DNA of 43,057 nt, from positions 11,700 through 54,756 of the forward strand of contig DIOL01000014.1 in the NCBI GenBank assembly GCA_002423895.1, read 5' to 3'. Of this stretch, positions 1 through 7,365 are shown one piece after another. Each line of letters starts with the position of its first letter. Within the stretch, counting starts at the first letter, position 1. Source of the DNA: Bacteroidales bacterium UBA5515 (GTDB lineage Bacteria; Bacteroidota; Bacteroidia; Bacteroidales; P3). Both the position numbers and the translations under genes were made by a program. The notes below the pieces were generated by a model that was given only the letters and a program-made list of their open reading frames with translations, had not been told where the DNA came from and made no database searches.

Positions 1-255
1 ATTCCAAACTCTGTTACTTCAATTGGTAATTATTCTTTTGAAAATTGCAGTGGATTAACCTCAATAACAATACCATACTTTGTTAATTCAATTGGAGATA
101 ATATTCTTTCAGGTTGTAATAGTTTAGCATCAATAAAAAGTCATGCAATTAATCCTCCTTCTATTAATCAATTTACTTTTGATAATGTTAACAAATCAAT
201 TCCTCTATATGTTCCTTGTAGTTCTATTTCTTCTTATCAATCTTCCTACTATTAG
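1..255 (+). pseudogene. BspA-like leucine-rich-repeat surface protein, LRR part; 5' end outside window, ends at in-frame TAG
   Basis: Frame 1 is open from the first base to a TAG at 253-255. It reads IPNSVTSIGNYSFENCSGL, then further repeats of the LRR_5/BspA type (IP-x-x-V-x-SIG-x-x-x-F-x-x-C-x-x-L), and then the usual cap of this family, with IPLYVPCSSISSYQSSYY. In intact relatives that cap continues Trp-Asn-Glu-Phe-Thr-Asn. Here the Trp position is TAG, and the next codons (256 onward) read NEFTNKVTFVGVKYL in the same frame. The gene is therefore one T9SS-secreted LRR protein split by a single nonsense codon (TGG to TAG), with its C-terminal half at 283-1089. BspA-like LRR proteins act at the cell surface in adhesion. 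The amber codon could be a real mutation or a base-calling error. The LRR assignment rests on motif recognition. Confidence 0.85.
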
Positions 256-282
256 AATGAATTTACAAATAAAGTAACTTTT

Positions 283-1089
283 GTGGGTGTTAAATATCTT
301 GATACTTCAATATGTCAGGGTAATTATTATACTAATTATGGAGCAAATATAGATTCAGCTGGTGTTTATACTTTATATAATGGTTGTGATAGTGTGATAT
401 TAACATTGAGTATTAATCCAATATATAATGATACAATCTATGCTGAAATATGTCAAGGCGAAACATACACTCAATTTGACTTTAATGAAAACACTTCTGG
501 TTTCTATACTAAAAACCTTCAAACAATTAATGGTTGTGATAGTATTGTGAATTTAAGTCTTATTGTAAGTCCATTACCTAATATTCCTCAAAATTTGAGC
601 ATATATAATATTGCGACTAATAATATTGAAATTGGTTGGCAGGGTGATGCTGAAAGTTATAATATTTATCGCGATGATAGTTTAATAGCTAATGTTAATG
701 TCACAAACTATTGGGATAATTTTAATATGATTGATGGAGAAACTTATTGCTATAAGGTTAAAGCTAAAAATAGTAATGGTTGTGAAAGTGCGTTTAGTGA
801 TACTATTTGTTACACATATCTTGGATTAGAAAATATAGAACGAACAAATATCTCAACAAAACTATATCCAAACCCAACAGAAGGTAAAGCCAAACTGGAA
901 ATTGAAGGATTAAACTCTGAGGCAGATGTTTTGGTTTATGATATGGTTGGAAGAATCGTTCAAACCCATAAGATAAACAAAGGAACATCTGAATTGGATA
1001 TTGATTTAAGTGGATGTTCTAAGGGTGTTTATTCAATAAGAATTATGAATGATAGTATTAGTCAAACAAAGAAACTTATTGTGCAGTAA
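283..1089 (+). pseudogene. C-terminal half of the interrupted LRR protein: two SICQG/GCDS repeats, a fibronectin-like domain and a T9SS sorting domain
   Basis: This is the open part after the TAG at 253-255. A GTG at 283 is the first alternative start, but there is no signal peptide, so it is unlikely to be exported by itself. In order it shows two roughly 45-residue repeats (each beginning I-C-Q-G and ending NGCDS), a fibronectin-III-like stretch (about residues 95-180, with IEIGWQGDAESYNIYRDD), and a type A T9SS C-terminal sorting domain from about residue 185 (LYPNPTEGKAKLEIEG, then YDMVGRIVQ and GVYSIRI, ending KKLIVQ). Read together with 1-255 it would make a normal LRR-linker-CTD cargo protein. 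Expression would need readthrough, reinitiation at the GTG, or repair of the stop. The last 190 or so bases are almost identical to the end of the next gene. Confidence 0.8.
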
Positions 1090-1204
1090 ATAGAAGTAAT
1101 AGGTAAAAAGTAAAAGGTAATAGGTAAAAGTATCTCCAATTTAAAAATAAAAATTCCCCAATTTACTTAACTCTGATGTAAAGGGTTGATTTTATTTTCC
1201 AACT

Positions 1205-1238
1205 TTTGTTTCTGTTTTAATTAATTATTGTAAGTTTG
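1205..1238 (+). promoter_or_regulatory. Candidate Bacteroidota promoter for the GLUG protein gene
   Basis: TTTG at 1205-1208 is followed after 22 nt by TAAGTTTG at 1231-1238, matching the -33/-7 (TTTG, TAnnTTTG) pattern of the Bacteroidota housekeeping sigma factor. It lies 31 nt before the ATG at 1270. Upstream, 1096-1108 and 1117-1129 are two copies of GTAATAGGTAAAA, 21 nt apart. No hairpin terminator is evident in the gap. Confidence 0.55.
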
Positions 1239-1269
1239 CAATCATTAAACATTATCTATTAACAATATT

Positions 1270-4200
1270 ATGAAAAAAATTCTATTTCTTTTGTCTTTAT
1301 TATCTTTATCGTTTACTTCTTTTTCACAATTCAGTGGTGGAGATGGCTCTTTGTCAAATCCTTATAAGATTAAATATGTAAAAGACTTGATTACATTATC
1401 AAACAATGTTGGTAATGGTACTCTCTATTTGAACAGCTATTTCATAATGGTAAATGATATTAATTTTGTTAGTGGACAAACAGACAGTTCACAGTTTTTC
1501 TCTCCTATTGGTGGATGGGGAATGACTGGCGCTGTGGGAAATCGTTTTAAAGGAAATTTTAATGGTGATGGTTATGTTATTAAAAATCTGACTATAAATA
1601 CTCCAAGTGTTAATTCTATTTCACTTTTTGGCAGTATTGAAAATGCAACAATTCAAAATATAGGGGTTGTTAATGGATATTTTGTTGGTTCTTATAATAG
1701 TGGAGGGTTAGTTGCAAGTGCAACCAATAGTACTATTCAAAATTCATTCTCAAAATCATATGTTTCCATTAATAATTCAAGTACTGCTGCAAGTTGTGGC
1801 GGTTTGGTAGGAGCTCTTTATAATTCTGTGATGAACAATTGTTATGCTATTTCGAATGTTAATGCAATTTCTGCTATAATAAATGGTAATATTGGTGGTT
1901 TGGTGGGTAACGGTTCCTACAGTTCCACTCTTATAACCAATTCATATTCTGCTCCAACTGGTTTTTCTGCTCCAACTAATACCAAAGAAGGTCTTTTCTG
2001 TGGTCAACTTTATAACAGTGCAACAATTTCAAATTGTTATTACTCAACTGCTATTAGTGGTTATAATGGTTTGGGTGTTAATTCCTTTTCAACAAGCAAT
2101 TTGTTGCCTAAAACAGATGCTCAACTGAAAGATTCTTCAATGATTGTTACTTTAAATGGCTCACAAACTACATCTCCCTGGGCAAAAGACAATATGTCTT
2201 TAAATAATGGTTTTCCTGTTCTTTCATGGCAAATGAACATATTAAAGATTTTTGTTGAAAGTGTGAGCTATGATTCAATCAGTTTGAATGTTGTGTTTAA
2301 TGATACAAGTTATGTTTTGTCAAGGGGTATAAAATTTAAGAAATCAACTTTAAGCTCATGGAATACTGTAAATGTTATGGATACTAATTTCAATTGTACC
2401 TTACATAATCTTATTCCTAATACTGAATATAATATCAAGGCTTTTGTTGTTGTTGGAAATGACACTGTTTTTAGCAATATTATTACTGCAAGAACTTCAT
2501 GGCAGGGTGATGGAACCCAGAATAATCCATTTATTATAAATAATGTGAGTGATTTACTTGCTGTTTCAAATAGTGTTATGAATGGCAATACCTACACAGG
2601 TCAATATTTAAAGTTGAATAATGATATTGACTTTCATAGCTCCACAATTGACAGTTCGCAATTCTTTACTCCAATAGGTGGTTTTACTTCTCCTACTTCA
2701 TCAGATATTTCAAGAGTTTTTAAAGGTAGTTTTGACGGAAATGGACATAAGATTCTGAATTTGACAGTGAATAAACCTAATCTGTATAATGTTGCATTAT
2801 TTGGTTATGTTAAAGATGGTGAGATAAAAAATCTTGGAATTGTTAATGGCATATCTATTGGGAAATCTAATGTTGCAGGTTTTGTTGGTCATACAAACAA
2901 TGCCACTATAACCAACTGTTATTCTAAAAGTAATATACATGCTACTTCTAATGAGCAAAATGCAACTGCTGGAGGAATGGTTGGTAATTTCTATGGGAAT
3001 TCAGTGATGAATAATTGCTTTGCAGAAGGAACAATTAATGCTTCTGGTATTGGTATGAAAGTTGGTGGTTTAATTGCATATAACAGTGGGTCAACAATTA
3101 AAAATTCCTATTCAAGAAACAGGTTTTATGTTACTGGTGGAAATTCTTCATTAGTTGGTGGTTTGGTTGGTTATAACTATGCTTCTTCTGTATATAATTC
3201 TTATTCTGCACCAATATTATTTGATATTCCACAGCTTTATAATGTGCATTATTCTTGTTTTATTGGTAATGTAATCTCTGGAGGAGTAATTTCAAATAAC
3301 TATTATTCTGATTCACTTTTAGGTTTCCCAGGTGTTTATACAGGTTCTTCAAGTGGTATTTATCCCAAAACTTATTCTCAACTGAAACATTTTGATATTG
3401 TATCTATCTCTTCAAGTGTGGGTAACAGTTTAAATTTTGATTCTGTTCCTCCTTGCCCATGGACAATTGATACTTTAACAAATTTAAATGGTGGGTATCC
3501 AGTTCAAATATGGCAATATCATTACCCAGCAAAGCCAATTGTTGACAGCATTGTTGCCTTTAGCGATTCGGCTTATGTTCATACTCAATTAATATTGGGT
3601 ACATATCCAGTAATTTCAAAAGGTATTGAATGGAGACATGCAGATTCACTTTCATGGAATACAATTAATCTACCTGTCACTGATTATTCAACCACAATAT
3701 CAAATCTCGCTCCAAACACTAATTATGAAATAAGAACTTTTGCATCAACTGTAAATGCAACATATTACGATTCCGTTAGAACATTTACAACACTTCATAC
3801 TCCAGTTATTTCAGGTGAAGTTATAACTCAGGGTGTGACCAATATTTCTGATTCTTCCGTTTCTTTAAATGGAACATTAGTCAGTGTGGGTAATGCATTG
3901 GATAATATTAAAATAGGATTTGCATATTCAACTGATGTTAATTTAAACATTGATTCAAGTAATGTTGATACGGTTGAAGTAGAATTTTATGAAGGGATGA
4001 CAAACTTTAACCAAACAATATCAAATCTTATTCAACAAACTTATTATTACTATAAGGCATTTATAATAAACGATGCTGGAATAAGCTATGGGGACATTGC
4101 AGGATTCTGGTTTGATGGTTTAAACTTAAATAATTTAGAAACAAATTCCATCTTTATAAGTCTTTACCCTAACCCAGCAAATGATAAGGTGAAATTGGAA

Positions 4201-4389
4201 ATAGAAGGATTAAACTCTGAGGCTTATGTTTTGGTTTATGATATGGTTGGAAGAATCGTTCAAACCCATAAGATAAACAAAGGAACAACTGAAATGGATA
4301 TTGATTTAAGTGGATATGCAAAGGGTGTTTATTCAATTAGAATTGTAAGCGAAAGCATAAATCAAACTAAGAAACTTATTGTTCAATAA
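1270..4389 (+). CDS. T9SS-secreted GLUG-motif/fibronectin-like surface protein
   Basis: The 1039-residue product begins with a signal peptide (MKKILFLLSLLSLSFTSFSQ) and ends in a type A T9SS sorting domain (about residues 955-1039, with LYPNPANDKVKLEIEG and KKLIVQ). Between them is a duplicated module. Each starts with G-D-G-(S/T)-x-x-N-P and D-I-(N/D)-F, continues with (F/Y)KG-(N/S)-F-(N/D)-G-(D/N)-G-(Y/H)-x-I-x-N-L-T, and carries several GLUG motifs (GGLVGALYNS, GGLVGNG, GGMVGNF, GGLVGYNYAS) near residues 125-215 and 520-660. Each module is followed by a fibronectin-like region (about 335-405 and 760-845), and a third such region lies at about 850-945. GLUG repeats form beta-helix-like adhesin folds, so the likely role is surface attachment or matrix binding after T9SS export; the ligand cannot be told. 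It is preceded by its own promoter-like sequence. Confidence 0.88.
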   Translation: MKKILFLLSLLSLSFTSFSQFSGGDGSLSNPYKIKYVKDLITLSNNVGNGTLYLNSYFIMVNDINFVSGQTDSSQFFSPIGGWGMTGAVGNRFKGNFNGDGYVIKNLTINTPSVNSISLFGSIENATIQNIGVVNGYFVGSYNSGGLVASATNSTIQNSFSKSYVSINNSSTAASCGGLVGALYNSVMNNCYAISNVNAISAIINGNIGGLVGNGSYSSTLITNSYSAPTGFSAPTNTKEGLFCGQLYNSATISNCYYSTAISGYNGLGVNSFSTSNLLPKTDAQLKDSSMIVTLNGSQTTSPWAKDNMSLNNGFPVLSWQMNILKIFVESVSYDSISLNVVFNDTSYVLSRGIKFKKSTLSSWNTVNVMDTNFNCTLHNLIPNTEYNIKAFVVVGNDTVFSNIITARTSWQGDGTQNNPFIINNVSDLLAVSNSVMNGNTYTGQYLKLNNDIDFHSSTIDSSQFFTPIGGFTSPTSSDISRVFKGSFDGNGHKILNLTVNKPNLYNVALFGYVKDGEIKNLGIVNGISIGKSNVAGFVGHTNNATITNCYSKSNIHATSNEQNATAGGMVGNFYGNSVMNNCFAEGTINASGIGMKVGGLIAYNSGSTIKNSYSRNRFYVTGGNSSLVGGLVGYNYASSVYNSYSAPILFDIPQLYNVHYSCFIGNVISGGVISNNYYSDSLLGFPGVYTGSSSGIYPKTYSQLKHFDIVSISSSVGNSLNFDSVPPCPWTIDTLTNLNGGYPVQIWQYHYPAKPIVDSIVAFSDSAYVHTQLILGTYPVISKGIEWRHADSLSWNTINLPVTDYSTTISNLAPNTNYEIRTFASTVNATYYDSVRTFTTLHTPVISGEVITQGVTNISDSSVSLNGTLVSVGNALDNIKIGFAYSTDVNLNIDSSNVDTVEVEFYEGMTNFNQTISNLIQQTYYYYKAFIINDAGISYGDIAGFWFDGLNLNNLETNSIFISLYPNPANDKVKLEIEGLNSEAYVLVYDMVGRIVQTHKINKGTTEMDIDLSGYAKGVYSIRIVSESINQTKKLIVQ

Positions 4390-4413
4390 TCAAGGATAGC
4401 AAATAAATATTAT

Positions 4414-4441
4414 GTAGAGACGTGATTAATCACGTCTCTAC
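4414..4441. repeat. 28-bp perfect palindrome, copy 1 of 2
   Basis: Arms GTAGAGACGTGATT and AATCACGTCTCTAC form an uninterrupted palindrome 24 nt after the stop of the GLUG gene. Its central 24 bp recur exactly at 23564-23587. A weakly T-rich stretch (CTTGTTTTATT) follows, so it could also end transcription. It resembles interspersed palindromes I recall from several Bacteroidota and cyanobacteria; that is memory, not a search. Confidence 0.85.
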
Positions 4442-4515
4442 TTGTTTTATTGGTATTAAATTCACGTTTTTATTATTTTCTAAAACAAAGATTAGGTTAT
4501 ATCTTGATTTCTTTT

Positions 4516-4523
4516 TAATTTTG
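4516..4523 (+). promoter_or_regulatory. Candidate -7 element for mutA
   Basis: TAATTTTG matches TAnnTTTG, 85 nt before the mutA ATG. I do not see a TTG at the right upstream distance, so this is a half-supported promoter. Confidence 0.35.
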
Positions 4524-4607
4524 CAAACTAATTTAAAGAAAATCAGAATGGCTTAAAATAGAATGTCTGATTGTTTGAAAAACAGAAAATTAAAAATATA
4601 AATAAAT

Positions 4608-6428
4608 ATGAAAAGCGATAAACTTTTTTCTGAGTTTCCTCCTGTTTCAACAGAGCAATGGGAAGAAGTAATAATGGCTGACCTTAAAGGTGGCGATTAT
4701 GAAAAAAAATTGATATGGAAAACTATTGAAGGAATTGATGTTAAACCATATTACAGGGCAGAAAATATTAAAGATTTAAATATTGAACCAACTACAAAGA
4801 AAGATAATAATTGGGATATTCGTCAAGATATCTTTGAGTCAGATATTAAGTTAGCTAATCAAATAGCTCTTGAAGGATTGAAAAGAGGTGTTAATTCTAT
4901 CGGTTTTGATGCTTCAAAGGTTCAATCTGATAAGGATTTGGAAGTTCTTCTTAATGGTATTGATTTAACTAAGGTTAAGGTTAATTTCTTTTTCGCAACT
5001 TGTTTCTTGGAACTTACTAAGAGATTTATTGCTTATGTTAAAGCAAAATCAATTGACGGAACAAAGGTTTATGGTTCAATGAATTTTGATCCTTATATCT
5101 ATTCTCTTTATTCTGGAAAATTATGCTGTTCTGATGATGAGATAGCTGAACAAGGTGCTCAAATTATTAATTTAATTAAAGAAAATATTCCAAATTTTGA
5201 TGCTGTTACTGTTAATGGTCATCTATTCAATAATGCAGGTGCTTCAATTGTTCAAGAATTGGCTTACACTCTTTCAGCAGCAAATGAATATCTTGCTAAT
5301 TTAACAGCAAAAGGTATTCCTGCTCATTCAGTAGGATACAGAACTGTTTTTGCTTTCGCAACAGGAAGTAACTACTTTATGGAAATTGCTAAAATTAGAG
5401 CTGCAAGAATTTTATGGAAGAAAATTATGCAAGAGTATAATCCAAAATGTGATTCTGCTTATGATTTATTTATTGCCACTGAAAGTTCTTTCTACAATAA
5501 GACAATTTATGACCCTTATGTAAATATGCTAAGAACAACTACTGAGTCTATGTCTGCTGCAATTGCTGGTGCTGATTCAATTTCAGTTTATCCTTTTGAT
5601 TGTGCATTTAAAGAAAGTGATGACTTCTCTCGTAGAATTGCTTCTAACCAACAAGTTCTTTTGAAAGAAGAATCTCATTTAGATAAGGTTGTTGATCCTT
5701 CTGCTGGTAGTTATTATATTGAAAATTTAACTTCTTCTATTGTTTCTCATGCTTGGGATATTTTCAAACAAATTGAAGAAAAGGGTGGTTTCTTAAAAGC
5801 TATTAAAGAAGGTTACATTCAAGATGAGGTTAATAAAACTGCTCAAAAGAGATCAAAAGAAGTTGCAATGCGTAAGACAACAATTTTGGGAACAAATCAA
5901 TATCCAAACCAAAACGAAGAAATGTCTTCAAAGATTGAATCAATTTGTCATGGCTATGAAAATCCAGCAAATGAAATAAAAACTTTGAATTGTGATCGTT
6001 TGGCTGAACCTTTCGAAAAATTAAGATTGGAAGTTGAAAAATCAAGCAATAAACCAAAAGTATTCCTTTTAACTTATGGTAATTTAGCTATGCGTAAGGC
6101 AAGAGCTGGTTTTGCTTCTAATTTCTTTGCTGTTTCAGGATATCAAATTATTGACAATGCTGGATTTGATACAGCAGAAGCAGGAGCTAAGGCTGCTTTG
6201 GATTCAAAAGCTGAAATAGTTGTTCTATGTTCTTCTGATGAAGAATATGTTGATTTGGTTGCAGGAGTAACTCCTCTATTAAAAGGAAAAGTAAATCATA
6301 TTGTTGTTGCTGGTAACCCAGTTGACCAAATTGAAAACTTCAAAAATCAAGGAATTACGGATTTCATTAGTGTTAAAACTAATGCATTGGAATCACTTCA
6401 AAACTATAACAAATTATTGTTGAAGTAA
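4608..6428 (+). CDS. mutA: Methylmalonyl-CoA mutase small (beta) subunit
   Basis: This 606-residue protein has the layout of the non-catalytic small subunit of adenosylcobalamin-dependent methylmalonyl-CoA mutase, which interconverts succinyl-CoA and methylmalonyl-CoA in the propionate pathway. The N-terminal region (EFPPVSTEQWEEVIMADLKG) and the barrel (GYRTVFAFATGSNYF, then the VDPSAGSYYIENLT segment at about residues 363-377) are typical. The C-terminal cobalamin-fold region (about 480-606, KVFLLTYGNLAMRKARAG) has no DxHxxG motif, as expected for the small subunit, which does not bind B12. The catalytic mutB normally follows directly in Bacteroidota. Here a terminator and a convergent gene follow instead, so the large subunit must be encoded elsewhere. 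The start is the ATG at 4608; the in-frame distance to upstream stops leaves little choice. Confidence 0.93.
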   Translation: MKSDKLFSEFPPVSTEQWEEVIMADLKGGDYEKKLIWKTIEGIDVKPYYRAENIKDLNIEPTTKKDNNWDIRQDIFESDIKLANQIALEGLKRGVNSIGFDASKVQSDKDLEVLLNGIDLTKVKVNFFFATCFLELTKRFIAYVKAKSIDGTKVYGSMNFDPYIYSLYSGKLCCSDDEIAEQGAQIINLIKENIPNFDAVTVNGHLFNNAGASIVQELAYTLSAANEYLANLTAKGIPAHSVGYRTVFAFATGSNYFMEIAKIRAARILWKKIMQEYNPKCDSAYDLFIATESSFYNKTIYDPYVNMLRTTTESMSAAIAGADSISVYPFDCAFKESDDFSRRIASNQQVLLKEESHLDKVVDPSAGSYYIENLTSSIVSHAWDIFKQIEEKGGFLKAIKEGYIQDEVNKTAQKRSKEVAMRKTTILGTNQYPNQNEEMSSKIESICHGYENPANEIKTLNCDRLAEPFEKLRLEVEKSSNKPKVFLLTYGNLAMRKARAGFASNFFAVSGYQIIDNAGFDTAEAGAKAALDSKAEIVVLCSSDEEYVDLVAGVTPLLKGKVNHIVVAGNPVDQIENFKNQGITDFISVKTNALESLQNYNKLLLK

Positions 6429-6449
6429 TAATACTTTAATTTATATATG

Positions 6450-6478
6450 AAAGGGAGCTTGTAGCTCCCTTTTTTTGT
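6450..6478 (+). terminator. Rho-independent terminator of mutA
   Basis: Arms AAAGGGAGCT (6450-6459) and AGCTCCCTTT (6463-6472) enclose a 3-nt loop and are followed by a T run. It lies 22 nt after the mutA stop and isolates mutA from any downstream gene. Confidence 0.9.
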
Positions 6479-6551
6479 TTGGATTAATTATTAATGTAAA
6501 ATGTATTCTCTAATAGAAATAGAGCTTCTCTTATCATTTATACAAAATAAA

Positions 6552-6573
6552 AAAGGGAGCATTTGCTCCCTTT
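6552..6573 (-). terminator. Rho-independent terminator of the response regulator gene
   Basis: Arms AAAGGGAGC and GCTCCCTTT enclose a 4-nt loop. Read on the minus strand the hairpin is followed by TTTATTTTG. It sits 28 nt past the response regulator stop. Its arms are the same as those of the mutA terminator facing it. Confidence 0.85.
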
Positions 6574-6601
6574 CCTTTGTAAAGATAATTCTTAAATCAA
6601 A

Positions 6602-7327
6602 TTATTTACTCTTATGTACTGTAAGTTTGAAACCTACACCATGTTGATTAGCTAATTTAACTTCTGGATCATGCACTAAATATTTTCTGATTTTAGTGAT
6701 GTAAACATCCATACTTCTTGCATTAAAGTAAGAATTGTTTTTCCATACTTTTTGAAGGATAACAGTTCTGTCAACAGTTTGATTCATGCTTAAACAGAAG
6801 ATGTTTAATAATTCACTTTCTTTACCAGTTAAACGAATGTCTTCTGGTTGATTTTTATCATCTCCATTAAATGAAAGTAGATGACGGTTGAAATCGAAAG
6901 TATAGAAGTTTCCTATTTCAAAGATATTGTCTTCTGGGCGAGAGCCAATTGAACGACGAGCTATTGCGTTAATTCTGCAAAGTACTTCTTCCATAGAGAA
7001 AGGTTTGCATACATAATCGTCTGCTCCAATTTCAAAACCTCTAATTATATCTTCTGTTTCTTTATGATTGTCAGAAATAAACATAATTGGGATTGATGGG
7101 TCTAAATCTCTAATCTTATCTGCAACATCAAAACCATCAGTTAATTCAAGTGATGTTTCCAGAATCACAAAATCAATTTCCTCAGAAGAATAAGCTTTAA
7201 TTGCTGCTTGTCCATCGGTTACTAATCTTACGTTAAACTCATTCTTTTCAAGAAAGGTTTTTACTATTGGTCCAAGGTTCAAATCTCCCTCTGCCAATAG
7301 GATTGTTAATTTTCTCATTTTACTCAT
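6602..7327 (-). CDS. RprY/OmpR-type response regulator with a degenerate receiver site
   Basis: The 241-residue protein has a receiver domain (1-125) and an OmpR/PhoB winged-helix DNA-binding domain (about 145-238, with LTGKESELLNIFCLSMNQ, NARSMDVYITKIRKYL and HGVGFKL). Its sequence resembles the RprY regulators of Bacteroidales. The phosphorylation site is altered: the aligned acceptor Asp is Glu57 (codon at 7157-7159, in ILETSLELTDGF), and one acidic-pocket residue is Gly14 (AEGD in place of AEDD). Ser85 and Lys108 (CKPF) keep the switch and lysine positions. It may therefore be fixed in one state or controlled without phosphorylation. No histidine kinase gene is adjacent. MSK at 7327 is taken as the start; Met4 is possible. 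Targets cannot be read from the sequence. Confidence 0.9.
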   Translation of the reverse strand: MSKMRKLTILLAEGDLNLGPIVKTFLEKNEFNVRLVTDGQAAIKAYSSEEIDFVILETSLELTDGFDVADKIRDLDPSIPIMFISDNHKETEDIIRGFEIGADDYVCKPFSMEEVLCRINAIARRSIGSRPEDNIFEIGNFYTFDFNRHLLSFNGDDKNQPEDIRLTGKESELLNIFCLSMNQTVDRTVILQKVWKNNSYFNARSMDVYITKIRKYLVHDPEVKLANQHGVGFKLTVHKSK

Positions 7328-7365
7328 TTTTTTTCAATGTTTGTTTGTTTTGTATATATATTTTT

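Noticed and set aside
253..255. TAG read as an amino acid (amber recoding or pyrrolysine)
   Set aside because: Other genes in the window stop at TAG normally, and no PYLIS-like structure or pyl gene is seen; a nonsense mutation or base error is simpler.
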